Source: Sphingobacteriaceae bacterium
Lineage (GTDB): Bacteria > Bacteroidota > Bacteroidia > Sphingobacteriales > Sphingobacteriaceae
Assembly (NCBI GenBank): GCA_017745075.1
Contig: JAGIAD010000003.1
Span: forward strand, 186,001-250,000
DNA length: 64,000 nucleotides
Direction of reading: 5' to 3'
Made by a program: the position numbers and the translations under genes. The notes beneath the pieces are model-generated. The model saw nothing but the letters and a program-made list of their open reading frames with translations, had not been told where the DNA came from and ran no database searches. This document shows, one piece after another, positions 27,498-36,689 of the stretch; the first letter of the stretch is position 1; every line of letters starts with the position of its first letter.

Positions 27498-28224
27498 ATG
27501 GTACAAGTAAGAAAAATTCTGCTTATCCTTATCGCTATGGTGACGATGGTGGCTGACAATGTAGATAATGTTTCCAAAGATCGACAAGCAAAAGTTACTG
27601 TGCTTTCAAGTGGCAAAAATAAGGTTTTAAAAATACCTTATACAAAGATGGCGTTACTCGGTTATCAATAAAATTATCTTTTATAGTGACACAGAAGAAG
27701 GCGTATCGGATAAATCTACTTTCCATACCAATCTTTTAAAATTCGATTCTATAATAACCCAAAAGAAGATAACAGGTTTAGATCATAAATATGTTCACTA
27801 CCCCGAAGAGATACACATGACGGAGCCGATAAAGGCCTATTATGATGCTTTAAGGTTTATTTACAAACAATGGGATCTGCCACAGATGGACCCCAAATTA
27901 TTGAACGCTGCCACTGTAAAGCAACATTATCAGCAACTTTCTAAACGGTATGGGTATGCTGTTATACCTACAGAAGTAAATATTAACAACATGGCCATGT
28001 ATTTAATAAGCCAGCCCGGAGCATTGGATAATGCAATAGATTTACTTGAAATGAATACTCAAAACTATCCCACATCGTCAACTGCTTTTAGCCAATTAGG
28101 TGATGCATACCTAAAAAAGAGCGATCGTTCAAAAGCATCTGCCTGCTACAAAAAAGCACTTGTATTAAACCCCGGTTCGCAAAAAATAAAAGCCAAATTA
28201 ACCGGAATTTCAGAAAAACGATAG
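27498..28224 (+). pseudogene. Decayed esterase (alpha/beta hydrolase with C-terminal TPR)
   Basis: A 57-codon frame from 27498 begins with a signal-like sequence (KILLILIAMVTMVAD) and ends at a TAA at 27669. From about 27655 a different frame carries the C-terminal part of an Esterase_D-like hydrolase: FYSDTEEGVSDKSTFHTNLL, HKYVHYPEEIHMTEP (with the likely catalytic His), and then a TPR-type helical tail (AFSQLGDAYLKKSDRSKAS). The nucleophile Ser region and most of the catalytic domain are missing. A large internal deletion plus frame change is the simplest reading. The 135-codon open frame at 27817-28224 is its surviving tail and could still be translated. Confidence 0.65.
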
Positions 28225-28238
28225 CCCCTTATTAAATA

Positions 28239-29621
28239 CTACTTCACGGTCCAATATGGAGAGTCCGTTCTTGCAGTTAAAAGATAATCCTCAATCTGCT
28301 TAACAATATCAGGATGGCTTGTTGCAACATCTTTTGTTTCACCTATATCGGTTTTCAGGTCGTAAAGTTCCAATTTGTGGTGTCTTTTTACTCCTTTCCA
28401 TCGCCCGTAGCGTATCCCTTGCTCAAAACCCAGTTCAAAAAACTCCCAATATAAGAAACGGTCTTTTTTAGGCTTTTCACCTTTAATAGCCGGGTAAATA
28501 CTTACCCCGTCGGTTTTGAATTTGGTGGTTTTGCCGGCAATATCCGCAAAAGTTGGCATTATATCGGCAAAATAACCAGGTACATTACTTATTTTGGGTA
28601 CATTTTTAAGAAATGGAGCCCATGCAATGAACGGAATTCTGATTCCCCCTTCGTACATATCCCGTTTATATCCCTTAAGTTTTCCGTTTGAATCAAAAAA
28701 TTCGGAAACAGCCTTGAGCTGGCTTGTTGGTTCAGACCTGGGGCCGTTGTCGGAGGCGAAAAAAACAATCGTATTTTCCGATAAGCCACTTTTAATCAGG
28801 TAATCTTTAACCTTACCTACTGCCTGATCCATATAATAAACCATGGCCGCATAGGTTTTCATATCGTCGGGCCAGTCCATGTTCTTATAAATAGCCTGAT
28901 CTGGCACATCAAGCGGAGAGTGCGGATTATTGAAATTCAGCATCAGGAAAAACGGTTTCTCAGCTCCTTTTTGAGTTTCAAGGTAAGCCAACGCCTCGTC
29001 AGTGCACATATTGGTTTCATAGTAACCTTTATTCCCGTTGGTATTTGGTGCTACAGTTACGAGTTTTCCGTTTATGTAACGGTGATCGGGCCAGTAGGTA
29101 CTTGCGTAAGTAGAAGGAATATTAATCAGCCAGCCCGAAAACTTGTCGAAACCCCGCTGTAAAGGCGTGGCTAAAGAATCGTATCCGTCAACATGCCATT
29201 TTCCTACCAGCGAAGTATTGTATCCGGCATCTTGCAACAGGTTTCCAATGGTATAATCATTTTTGGTCAGGTTAGCCCTGTACACTACATTTTTACCTTT
29301 TTTCCCGGCAATTCCTCCCTGTTCGGTGGCATTGCCCCTAATGGTAGCATGACCGGTATTAAGTCCTGTGAGGATGGAGCCCCGGGATGGCGAACAAACC
29401 GGAGCCCCTGCATAAAAATCGGTAAATTGTGTCCCTTCCTTTGCAAGTTTATCAATGTTGGGTGTCAGGATTTTTTGTTGTCCATAAACACCAACATCCC
29501 CATATCCCAAATCATCAGCCAAAATAAAAACGATATTGGGCTTTTGTCCGGGCCTCCGCTGTGCAAAAATTACTCCGCTACAGGTGAGCAAAAAAGCCAT
29601 TATTAATAACTTCCACTTCAT
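28239..29621 (-). CDS. Sulfatase (formylglycine type)
   Basis: A signal peptide ends near GVIFAQ. The alkaline-phosphatase-type fold starts at KPNIVFILADDLGYGD with metal ligands Asp36 and Asp37. The sulfatase signature CSPSR occupies residues 76-80; Cys76 must be converted to formylglycine by a maturation enzyme that is not in this window. Other marks are GKWHVDGY and FASDNGPRSEP. At 460 residues it is a typical S1-family exo-acting enzyme that removes sulfate from glycans in the periplasm. It lies 34 bp downstream of the PUL 3 susD. Confidence 0.93.
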   Translation of the reverse strand: MKWKLLIMAFLLTCSGVIFAQRRPGQKPNIVFILADDLGYGDVGVYGQQKILTPNIDKLAKEGTQFTDFYAGAPVCSPSRGSILTGLNTGHATIRGNATEQGGIAGKKGKNVVYRANLTKNDYTIGNLLQDAGYNTSLVGKWHVDGYDSLATPLQRGFDKFSGWLINIPSTYASTYWPDHRYINGKLVTVAPNTNGNKGYYETNMCTDEALAYLETQKGAEKPFFLMLNFNNPHSPLDVPDQAIYKNMDWPDDMKTYAAMVYYMDQAVGKVKDYLIKSGLSENTIVFFASDNGPRSEPTSQLKAVSEFFDSNGKLKGYKRDMYEGGIRIPFIAWAPFLKNVPKISNVPGYFADIMPTFADIAGKTTKFKTDGVSIYPAIKGEKPKKDRFLYWEFFELGFEQGIRYGRWKGVKRHHKLELYDLKTDIGETKDVATSHPDIVKQIEDYLLTARTDSPYWTVK

Positions 29622-29655
29622 TACTTATTCTTTTGATTTTTTCAATAAATACCCT

Positions 29656-31146
29656 TTAATTATAGCCGGGATTTTGCACATAAAGACCTGGTGCGGTCTG
29701 AATTTCTGCTGCCGGAACCGGGTAAATTATATAGTTGGGTACAATTTCGTTAATTTTTGTTATTGCATCGGCAATTCTCCAGGCATTCATCTGCGAAACG
29801 GCCAAACCCTCCCTTACCAGGTCGTTCCAGCGGAGCCCTTCGCCTAAAAATTCCCGCTGCCGCTCCTGCATCAGTATAGGGATGGTTACATTAGACAGTG
29901 CGCCAACTCCCGCCCTCGCCCTCACTTTATTAACGATCGCATCCACATCAGCCTGGGTACCGGGTGCACCATGAAGAATACATTCAGCCTTCATCAATAA
30001 GATATCAGTATAACGCAATACAATGAAGTTAATCGGCCAGTCTTTTCCCGATAGTCCCTTTTTGGTTACATCAATATATTTTTTGATGAAAGGACCGGCA
30101 GTGTAAGTGGTAGCTACATTGAAAGGATAGCGGCTATCTGTTCCGCTTACCGTATTTGTAGTGTATGAAGTAACCAGGCTTTTCGATACAGGAAATGTGC
30201 TTGATCCATAACCGTTTCCAAAGCTGTTGGAAATACCGTTACTGGTCCAGTAGGCTACTGGTACCAGGTGTGATGGGAAACCTGCACCGTTTAAACTGGA
30301 AGCAAACTGGATATCAAATACCACTTCACTGTTGTTTTCTTTTGCATATGAAAAAATCGAGGCATAATCTGATATAAAGCTGTATGGGCTTCCGGTAATT
30401 ACCGCATCAAACAATGCTGCAGCCTTATCATATTCATTACTATTGAGACCTGGCCCGTTAATCCCATAGGTTGGCCCTGATTTGGTTAAATAAACCAGCC
30501 CCAAAAGCCCTTTTGCAGCATAAGAGGTTGGTCTTCCCAGATCAGATCCGGTAAAGGAAGCAGGTAAATTGGCTGCTGCGTACTGCAAGTCAGATTCGAT
30601 CAATGCATAAATATCGGCCACGGGACTACGTGGAATGGCTGCAACTTCAGCTGCACTCTTCACCGTTGAGATTAACGGAACCTGACCAAAAGTTCTTACT
30701 AATGAAAAATAATAAAACGCCCTTAAGAAGCGTACTTCTGCAGTGTAACGTGTTGCATTTGCACTGGTCAGTACACTTCCTTTGGTTTCCAGCGCCGCTA
30801 AAACCGTATTGGCATTATAAATTCCATTGAAGTTGGCTTTCCAGGCGGTAGCAATAAATCCTGTAGTGGCAATGCTTGGTGTAAAGTTGTTGATGCCATC
30901 CCAGTCGCGATTACCATCAGAGGTTGCATTTATATTATCGCTGCGCATTTCACCAAGGAACAACGCCTGGCTCGGATAATTGTTCAATTGCGAATAAACT
31001 CCGTTCACCGCCTGAAGGAAGTCGTTATTATTGGTAAAAAAGTTATCAGTTGCCAAACTTGACACTGGAGTTTGATTTAACTGTTTTTCGCAACTGCCTA
31101 ACAGCAGCAATAGCGAGAACAGTATTAAGTATATTTTCGTTTTCAT
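29656..31146 (-). CDS. SusD/RagB nutrient-binding lipoprotein (PUL 3)
   Basis: The lipobox is LLGSC (Cys19). The N-terminal TPVSSLATDNFFTNNNDFLQAV (landmark FFTNNNDFLQAVNGVYS), the central LRAFYYFSLVRTFGQVPLI, and the C-terminal QERQREFLGEGLRWNDLVR with IYPVPAAEIQTAPGLYVQNPGYN-like ending (landmark YPVPAAEI and QNPGYN) define the family. It has 496 residues. It lies 12 bp downstream of susC, forming the surface pair of the sulfatase PUL. Confidence 0.95.
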   Translation of the reverse strand: MKTKIYLILFSLLLLLGSCEKQLNQTPVSSLATDNFFTNNNDFLQAVNGVYSQLNNYPSQALFLGEMRSDNINATSDGNRDWDGINNFTPSIATTGFIATAWKANFNGIYNANTVLAALETKGSVLTSANATRYTAEVRFLRAFYYFSLVRTFGQVPLISTVKSAAEVAAIPRSPVADIYALIESDLQYAAANLPASFTGSDLGRPTSYAAKGLLGLVYLTKSGPTYGINGPGLNSNEYDKAAALFDAVITGSPYSFISDYASIFSYAKENNSEVVFDIQFASSLNGAGFPSHLVPVAYWTSNGISNSFGNGYGSSTFPVSKSLVTSYTTNTVSGTDSRYPFNVATTYTAGPFIKKYIDVTKKGLSGKDWPINFIVLRYTDILLMKAECILHGAPGTQADVDAIVNKVRARAGVGALSNVTIPILMQERQREFLGEGLRWNDLVREGLAVSQMNAWRIADAITKINEIVPNYIIYPVPAAEIQTAPGLYVQNPGYN

Positions 31147-31158
31147 CTTGTATGGTTA

Positions 31159-34100
31159 CTAAAAGCCAATATTTACACCTATTGAAGCTGTTTTACTCAA
31201 CGGCATCGATCCGTAGTCGCCTGAAATCGCATAGCTGGCATCGCCGCTCACGTTGGTATTCTGCGCCTCCGGATTTGCACCTCCTTTATATTTGTCGTGA
31301 GAGAAATAATTTTCCAGCGACACAAATATTCTTGCCGAAGAAATTGCAGGGGTTTTAAATAATTTCTTAAGGTTATAACCCAGTGTGATGTTCTGTACCC
31401 TGATAAAATCGGTAGAATATACCCAGTCGGATGTTACATTTGGATAGGTATAACTTGCACCTAGTCTGCCCCTTGGTGCGTTTGGATCAGGATTGGAAAC
31501 CGACCAGTGATCTCTCCAAACCCCAAGAACATTTGCCGTGGTGCTGCCGGAAAAATCGATTGCCCGACCGAGATATGATAGTATGGAGCCTCCATGCTGG
31601 CCATACAGCTGTATGCCGAGGTCAAAATCGCCATATTTAAAGGTATTGGTCCAACCCCAGGTGTACTTAGGAGAAGGTTGCCCGCCCACTACCCTGTCCG
31701 CTGCACTTATTTTTCCATCGCCATTACTATCAACATATTTTGCATCACCAGCTTTTTGCCCAGATACTTTAGCCACATTTGGATTGGCAATATCGGCAGC
31801 AGTTAAAATGCCATCCGTTTTGGTAATATAATAACTGAATGCAGGAAGCCCTTCCCGTAACAGATAAGGTGCATTACTGCCACTGTAGGCCGAAGCAATC
31901 TCAATATCTGCATGAGTTGGCCCCAGCTCGGTAACCTTATTCTTGTTAAAGGCGATATTGGCATTCATTGACCAGGTAAAACGTGCCGTCTTTAGATTTA
32001 TAGTATTCAAGCCAAATTCGAGGCCTTTGTTTACCACCGCCCCAATATTTTGCAAACTTGTACTGAAACCACTTGCTGATAACACCGGCAGATTAAGTAA
32101 AAGATCACTATTCTTTTTATGGTAAGCATCAAAAGTGAAATTGATCCGGTTGGCCAGTAAGCTTAAATCCAAACCAAGATCGTAGGTGCTTGAAGTTTCC
32201 CATTTTAGTGCTTTATTGGCCAGCCCGGAAACGACCTGACCCGTTGCGGTTGTAGGCGTGTTGCCGCCAAAAACATAGTTCGAATTTACGAGAGTACTGA
32301 TTGCATTGTAATCGCCAATGTTGTTATTACCGGATTTACCCCAGCTAAGCCTAAGTTTTAACTCACTGATTGCTTTTACACTCTTCAGGAAAGGCTCTTC
32401 TGAAATCTTCCACCCTGCAGATACCGAAGGAAAGGTTCCCCAGCGGTTCTCGGCACCAAATTTAGAGGAGGCATCCCTTCTAATGGTCGCAGATAACAGG
32501 TATCTATCTTTAAAAGCATACTGAAGCCTGCTATAATAAGAAAACAGTGTGTTATTAGCGGCTGTAGAAGTTCCGGTAGTCGTTACTCCTGCCGAATTGG
32601 CAATTGCATTGCTTAATGTTTTGATAATATCATTGGCGAAACCGCCGGCTGAAGCAAGCCTTACGCCTTCAGTATGAACAATATTGTAAGATACCCCTGC
32701 AATTGCCGAAATTTTATGCACACCGGCAATTGTAGTCGAGTAACTCAAAGTATTTTCATTTAAAAAGTTTTGCTTTTTGCTTACAATATAGGCCCCTGTT
32801 GAATAAAGTCCGGGATTGGTTAACAAGGCCGATGCAGCACCTACAGTTACCTGATCTGACGTATATTGCGATGTATTTCTGTCTACATTATCATAGTTTA
32901 CGCTGGATCTTAATGAGAGTCCCTTAATGATCTGATAATCTGCATACACCGAGGCCAGCAACCGCGAAGTTTTAATATTATTTATTGCTGTTTCCAGATA
33001 TGCATACGGACTGATGAGTCTTGGACTTGCCCAGGTATAGGTACTGTTTCCGTAGGCTCCGGTGTTGAGTCCGGCCGAGCTTTCTACAACGGGCACCATC
33101 TGTAGTGCATTCATCAGCTGGTTATCTTTTCCTTCGGCAGGTGGTGCATTATTAACGGAATATGATGGAGCGAGATTAATGCCGAACTTTAACTTTTTAT
33201 TGGCATTAGCCTCAACATTTGCCCTTAATCCGTAGTTTTTAAAATTAGAATTGAGCAGCGTTCCATTTTGATTCAGGTAATTACCGGAGATAAAATAGTT
33301 GACATTTTCAGTACCTCCGCTTGCAGAGGCTTCATAATTTTGATAAGGCGCCTGTGTAAAAACAGCATCCTGCCAATCTACATAATCAAGTCCGGGATGG
33401 CCGGCCTGTGCCCATCTCGGATCGGTCATATATGAGGTATTGATTGTTCCTGCAGGAAGTCCGAGTATTGCAGCCCTTTCGGCATTGGTTTGATCAGCGG
33501 TTCTGCCGGTACCCGACGCTACCCAGGCCGAGTTGGCAAGTTCTGTTGCCTGAGCAACCCACTCATCGGCACTCAGCATATCAACCTTTCTTGATATCGA
33601 ACTGGTTCCTGCTTTTGCATTTACACTAATTTTAGGTCTTCCAAGAAAACCTCTCTTAGTGGTGATAATTACAACACCGTTAGCTGCACGCGAGCCGTAA
33701 ATAGCCCCTGCAGCTGCATCTTTCAATACCTGTACGCTTTCAATATCATTAGGATTGAGGTTATCAAGAGGACTGTTTGAAATGCCGCCCGCAGCGTTTT
33801 GACTTGCAATATCCAAAGGAAAACCATCCAAAACATATAGCGGTTCGTTACCAGCAGTGATTGATCCTGCCCCCCGTACCTGGATGCTCAATCCGGCTCC
33901 GGGCATACCGGTTTGTTGCCTTACCTGCACGCCTGCCATTTGCCCAATCAAGGCCTGTTCGACCCTCGAAATCGGCTTTTCTTCAACAGCCTTGGCATTA
34001 AATGTGGCTACAGAACCCAATACATCACTTTTCTTTTGCGTTCCGTAACCTACCACAAGCACTTCTTCCAGCTTACTTTGGTCAGGATCAAGTTTTATAG

Positions 34101-34518
34101 AAAGCGCTTCTCCTTTGTAAAGCACTTCCTGCGTTCTATAACCCACATACGTAAAAATTAAAGTAGGCTGAAGCTGTTCAGTAACGATCTGAAATTCGCC
34201 ATCAGGATTTGTAGATACCACCTGGGCTGTTCCTTTAAGCCTGACACTTACGCCTGGCAGGGGAAGATTTTTTTCGTCCGTTACTCTTCCTTTTATCACG
34301 GTTGATTTTGAACGGACAACATTAAATATTTTCGGTGTCGCCTGAATGGCCAGGCCAGAAAGAGTACGATGATTGATCGGATAGTGTTTGCCTTTATTTT
34401 TGGCCGAGACCGGTAAAACAGCGGAAACGAGAAAAATTCCGGTTAAGCCTGGCAACAAAAATGTTTTCGATAAAGGTGCGATATGAGAATCCTTCCAGGA
34501 CTTTCCGCTTATTTTCAT
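31159..34518 (-). CDS. SusC/RagA TonB-linked transporter without STN domain (PUL 3)
   Basis: After a signal region (LLPGLTGIFLVSAVLPVSA) and a short linker comes the carboxypeptidase-regulatory-like domain (VIKGRVTDEKNLPLPGVSV) from about residue 75, then the plug (VVGYGTQKKSDVLGSVATF) and barrel. Unlike PUL 1 and PUL 2 it has no STN domain, which agrees with the absence of a sigma/FecR pair nearby; regulation must come from another type of regulator outside the operon. It is 1119 residues long. A canonical promoter lies about 360 bp upstream. Confidence 0.94.
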   Translation of the reverse strand: MKISGKSWKDSHIAPLSKTFLLPGLTGIFLVSAVLPVSAKNKGKHYPINHRTLSGLAIQATPKIFNVVRSKSTVIKGRVTDEKNLPLPGVSVRLKGTAQVVSTNPDGEFQIVTEQLQPTLIFTYVGYRTQEVLYKGEALSIKLDPDQSKLEEVLVVGYGTQKKSDVLGSVATFNAKAVEEKPISRVEQALIGQMAGVQVRQQTGMPGAGLSIQVRGAGSITAGNEPLYVLDGFPLDIASQNAAGGISNSPLDNLNPNDIESVQVLKDAAAGAIYGSRAANGVVIITTKRGFLGRPKISVNAKAGTSSISRKVDMLSADEWVAQATELANSAWVASGTGRTADQTNAERAAILGLPAGTINTSYMTDPRWAQAGHPGLDYVDWQDAVFTQAPYQNYEASASGGTENVNYFISGNYLNQNGTLLNSNFKNYGLRANVEANANKKLKFGINLAPSYSVNNAPPAEGKDNQLMNALQMVPVVESSAGLNTGAYGNSTYTWASPRLISPYAYLETAINNIKTSRLLASVYADYQIIKGLSLRSSVNYDNVDRNTSQYTSDQVTVGAASALLTNPGLYSTGAYIVSKKQNFLNENTLSYSTTIAGVHKISAIAGVSYNIVHTEGVRLASAGGFANDIIKTLSNAIANSAGVTTTGTSTAANNTLFSYYSRLQYAFKDRYLLSATIRRDASSKFGAENRWGTFPSVSAGWKISEEPFLKSVKAISELKLRLSWGKSGNNNIGDYNAISTLVNSNYVFGGNTPTTATGQVVSGLANKALKWETSSTYDLGLDLSLLANRINFTFDAYHKKNSDLLLNLPVLSASGFSTSLQNIGAVVNKGLEFGLNTINLKTARFTWSMNANIAFNKNKVTELGPTHADIEIASAYSGSNAPYLLREGLPAFSYYITKTDGILTAADIANPNVAKVSGQKAGDAKYVDSNGDGKISAADRVVGGQPSPKYTWGWTNTFKYGDFDLGIQLYGQHGGSILSYLGRAIDFSGSTTANVLGVWRDHWSVSNPDPNAPRGRLGASYTYPNVTSDWVYSTDFIRVQNITLGYNLKKLFKTPAISSARIFVSLENYFSHDKYKGGANPEAQNTNVSGDASYAISGDYGSMPLSKTASIGVNIGF

Positions 34519-34660
34519 AATTATATTGGTTTATGTCAATTATGAAATACTTCCACTTATTATGAAAAGTATGAGTAGAATTCATAAATTTAACATGATC
34601 ATTAAATAAATTGACCGGATGCAACGCCAATTGATCTCCGGTTAAATGGTCGAAATCTGG

Positions 34661-34685
34661 GGAGGATGCAGAAATGCATTCCCCT
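34661..34685. other. Hairpin in the 5' leader of PUL 3
   Basis: GGGGAGGATGCA and TGCATTCCCC can pair (one bulge or mismatch) across a 3-4 base loop, inside the predicted leader RNA of susC of PUL 3. No U-run follows on the minus strand. It may be a structural element of the leader. Confidence 0.3.
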
Positions 34686-34874
34686 TGTTATTTAGTATTA
34701 TCTTCTGTTTGCATGCTCCTTTCTTAATAGAATTTTTATCTTATTTTATTTGTGTATTAATTTAGGATAAGACTTTGACTGTAATCCGGGTAGGATTGTA
34801 TCTGGAATATTGAGATAAGGAGAGATAAAGGTTTCGGCAGTCATAAAGTATATATAATCTATAGTGATAGTAGT

Positions 34875-34906
34875 CAAAATTATATCATCTAAGCATGCCA
34901 CACAAA
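34875..34906 (-). promoter_or_regulatory. Predicted promoter of PUL 3 (Bacteroidota type)
   Basis: On the minus strand TTTG (34906-34903) and TAATTTTG (34882-34875) are separated by 20 bases, the canonical -33/-7 arrangement of Bacteroidota. Transcription would start near 34868, leaving a leader of about 350 nt before susC at 34518. The rest of the 34519-35229 gap holds no convincing gene; a 65-codon open frame at 35025-35222 has no supporting features. Confidence 0.6.
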
Positions 34907-35157
34907 CTTTTAACAAAAATTACGATTTTCATAATTTTTTGAGTTCCGGCAACGATGGCATAATAATTTATAGAAACAAAAATTATTCGATTCATAAAAC
35001 AATTTGCTCTATTAATTATCTGACGTGAATGTTGGTTATTTATCTGGCCTGGATATGCATAGGTTCAAGCATACAAATAATGGATCATACAGGCTTATGT
35101 ATTGCAATATTGGGCAAGCACATATAAATTATCATCCCAGGCAATTTATATTAAAAA

Positions 35158-35196
35158 TAAAAAGGCTTTGTCCGGCAAAAAGAACAAAGCCTTCAA
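35158..35196 (-). terminator. Terminator of the DUF3570/ApbE operon
   Basis: On the minus strand AAGGCTTTGT and ACAAAGCCTT form a 10-bp stem followed by a T-rich tail (TTTTTATTTTT), 34 bases after the stop of the DUF3570 gene. It is a good intrinsic terminator for the operon starting at 38220. Confidence 0.85.
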
Positions 35197-35229
35197 ATTC
35201 AGGAAAGTTAAATAAGCTTTAAGCCAGGC

Positions 35230-36441
35230 TTACTTAAACTTTAGATTTAACGATACGATATTGGAAACTAAACTTGTTGACCGGGAGTAATGACCATATC
35301 TTAGTTCGAGCATATTTAATCTCTGCCAACCAAAAACTCCTTTAGGTGGTGCAAATCTGATACCTGCCCCATAAAAGTTACTGGTGAGTGTAGACAGGTC
35401 ATAGTCACTTGTGAAGTATTGTTCAGATGGCAGGTGCTGGCCATAAGGCGCAAAATACCTGGTTCCTACCTGATTGTTGTAACGGTAAAAAGGGCTTATA
35501 GAAAAGAACGAATTGATCTTAACAGGAATTTCGAGTTCTGCTGTATGCGCCTTTATTCCCCAATTATCCATATAATAACGATAAAATGTACGAATCACAA
35601 AACGGTCGTCTAAAAAGTAGTTCATGCGCACACCTATCGGTAATTTATAACGTTTATCAGGCAGGGTTTCAGCGCGCATTGAACCATCCGTAAAATAATC
35701 GCGTTGATACTTGGTGGCCAGTAGTCCTTTTTGATAAGAAGGCTCCAAAATCAGCGAAGCATGAAATTTCTCATTGATAACCTGCGAGAGGGAGAAGGAT
35801 GCACTGAAAGAATTCCTTGGGGCGGTATCATATTGCTCTCCTTTTTTTCCGGTATTCCCCGTTCGCAGTTCTATTGGTAAGATTACCGTCCACTGGTCTA
35901 AAAAGGCCTGAAGTTTAAAGTCAAACTGTGTATTTTTATCTTTTGATAAGCGTGTAAGGTTAAAAGCTGCACCTAACGATTGGTAATCGAACTCTGTTGA
36001 ATACGATCCTGTAAAACCAAAAGAATTCCCGGTTTCTTCATTGGAATGTGTCCAGTTTAGCGAAGGATAAATACGGGTATCGGCAGATGAAGCTGAAGAA
36101 ATGGTGCTGGGATCAATCTTATCAGAAGAAGCTGAAGTATAATGATCTACACCGAGTTCGAACAGAAAGGTATTCTTTTTACCTCTTTTATTGAACCTGG
36201 ATACCTGGAGGTCAATGGTATTGGCAAAATCGCTCAGTTTCTCAGTACCAATACCACCTGTAACCGCCGAATTATTTCCATTTTGATGGTAATAGGCCGA
36301 AACCAGGTTAATCTCATCAATTTTTAGCTTTCGCGACTGATATTTGCTGCTATCTGCCTTAGCCGGCTCAGGTTTGGTTTGTGCATAAGTGCTTAAGATA
36401 CCGAAGTACATAAAAAGCACATGAAGATATATTTTTTTCAT
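35230..36441 (-). CDS. DUF3570 outer-membrane beta-barrel protein
   Basis: A signal peptide (LHVLFMYFGILSTYAQ) precedes about 380 residues of alternating aromatic/polar strands (for example FLFELGVDHYTSAS, DDRFVIRTFYRYYMDNW, ending VSLNLKFK), as in an outer-membrane barrel. KIDEINLVSAYYHQNGNNSAVTGGIGTEKL near residue 45 (landmark YYHQNGNNSAVTGG) is the DUF3570 start. These proteins occur with DUF4266, ApbE and thioredoxin genes, as here (15 bp from DUF4266). Their role is unknown; a link to extracytoplasmic redox chemistry is inferred from neighbours only. Confidence 0.85.
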   Translation of the reverse strand: MKKIYLHVLFMYFGILSTYAQTKPEPAKADSSKYQSRKLKIDEINLVSAYYHQNGNNSAVTGGIGTEKLSDFANTIDLQVSRFNKRGKKNTFLFELGVDHYTSASSDKIDPSTISSASSADTRIYPSLNWTHSNEETGNSFGFTGSYSTEFDYQSLGAAFNLTRLSKDKNTQFDFKLQAFLDQWTVILPIELRTGNTGKKGEQYDTAPRNSFSASFSLSQVINEKFHASLILEPSYQKGLLATKYQRDYFTDGSMRAETLPDKRYKLPIGVRMNYFLDDRFVIRTFYRYYMDNWGIKAHTAELEIPVKINSFFSISPFYRYNNQVGTRYFAPYGQHLPSEQYFTSDYDLSTLTSNFYGAGIRFAPPKGVFGWQRLNMLELRYGHYSRSTSLVSNIVSLNLKFK

Positions 36442-36456
36442 TTCCGAATCCTCATG

Positions 36457-36687
36457 TTAATTACAGCCACAACCTCCACCACTTTTGCCGCCATTGGCAC
36501 CTGAGGCACCCTCGCGGTAAAGCTGAAAACTCTGCTCGAATTTTTGGGCTTTACGGGCCGAAAGAATCATGTCGGCATCGTTAAGCTTACTTTTCTGATA
36601 AGGTTTAACACTACTGCAGGCACTTAACATACCCGCCACCGAAAAAGCCATGATTGCCACCAGGATAAATGTTTTTGAACTTTTCAT
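36457..36687 (-). CDS. DUF4266 small lipoprotein with C-terminal GGGCGCN
   Basis: The lipobox MLSAC lies near residue 24. The mature protein is about 50 residues: SSVKPYQKSKLNDADMILSA, a helical part ending QLYREGASGA, and a glycine-rich tail ending GGGCGCN with two cysteines at the very end. This is the DUF4266 pattern. The cysteine tail and the thioredoxin, ApbE and cytochrome b genes around it suggest binding of metal or a redox cofactor, but that is inference. It lies 2 bp after the ApbE gene. Confidence 0.85.
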   Translation of the reverse strand: MKSSKTFILVAIMAFSVAGMLSACSSVKPYQKSKLNDADMILSARKAQKFEQSFQLYREGASGANGGKSGGGCGCN

Positions 36688-36689
36688 AT

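Noticed and set aside
34750..34775. Possible plus-strand promoter (TTTG and a later ACTTTG)
   Set aside because: The -7 match lacks the TA at its first two positions and no plus-strand gene follows.
35025..35222. 65-codon open frame on the plus strand
   Set aside because: Composition is unlike nearby genes, no promoter is seen, and it runs into the terminator of the opposite-strand operon.
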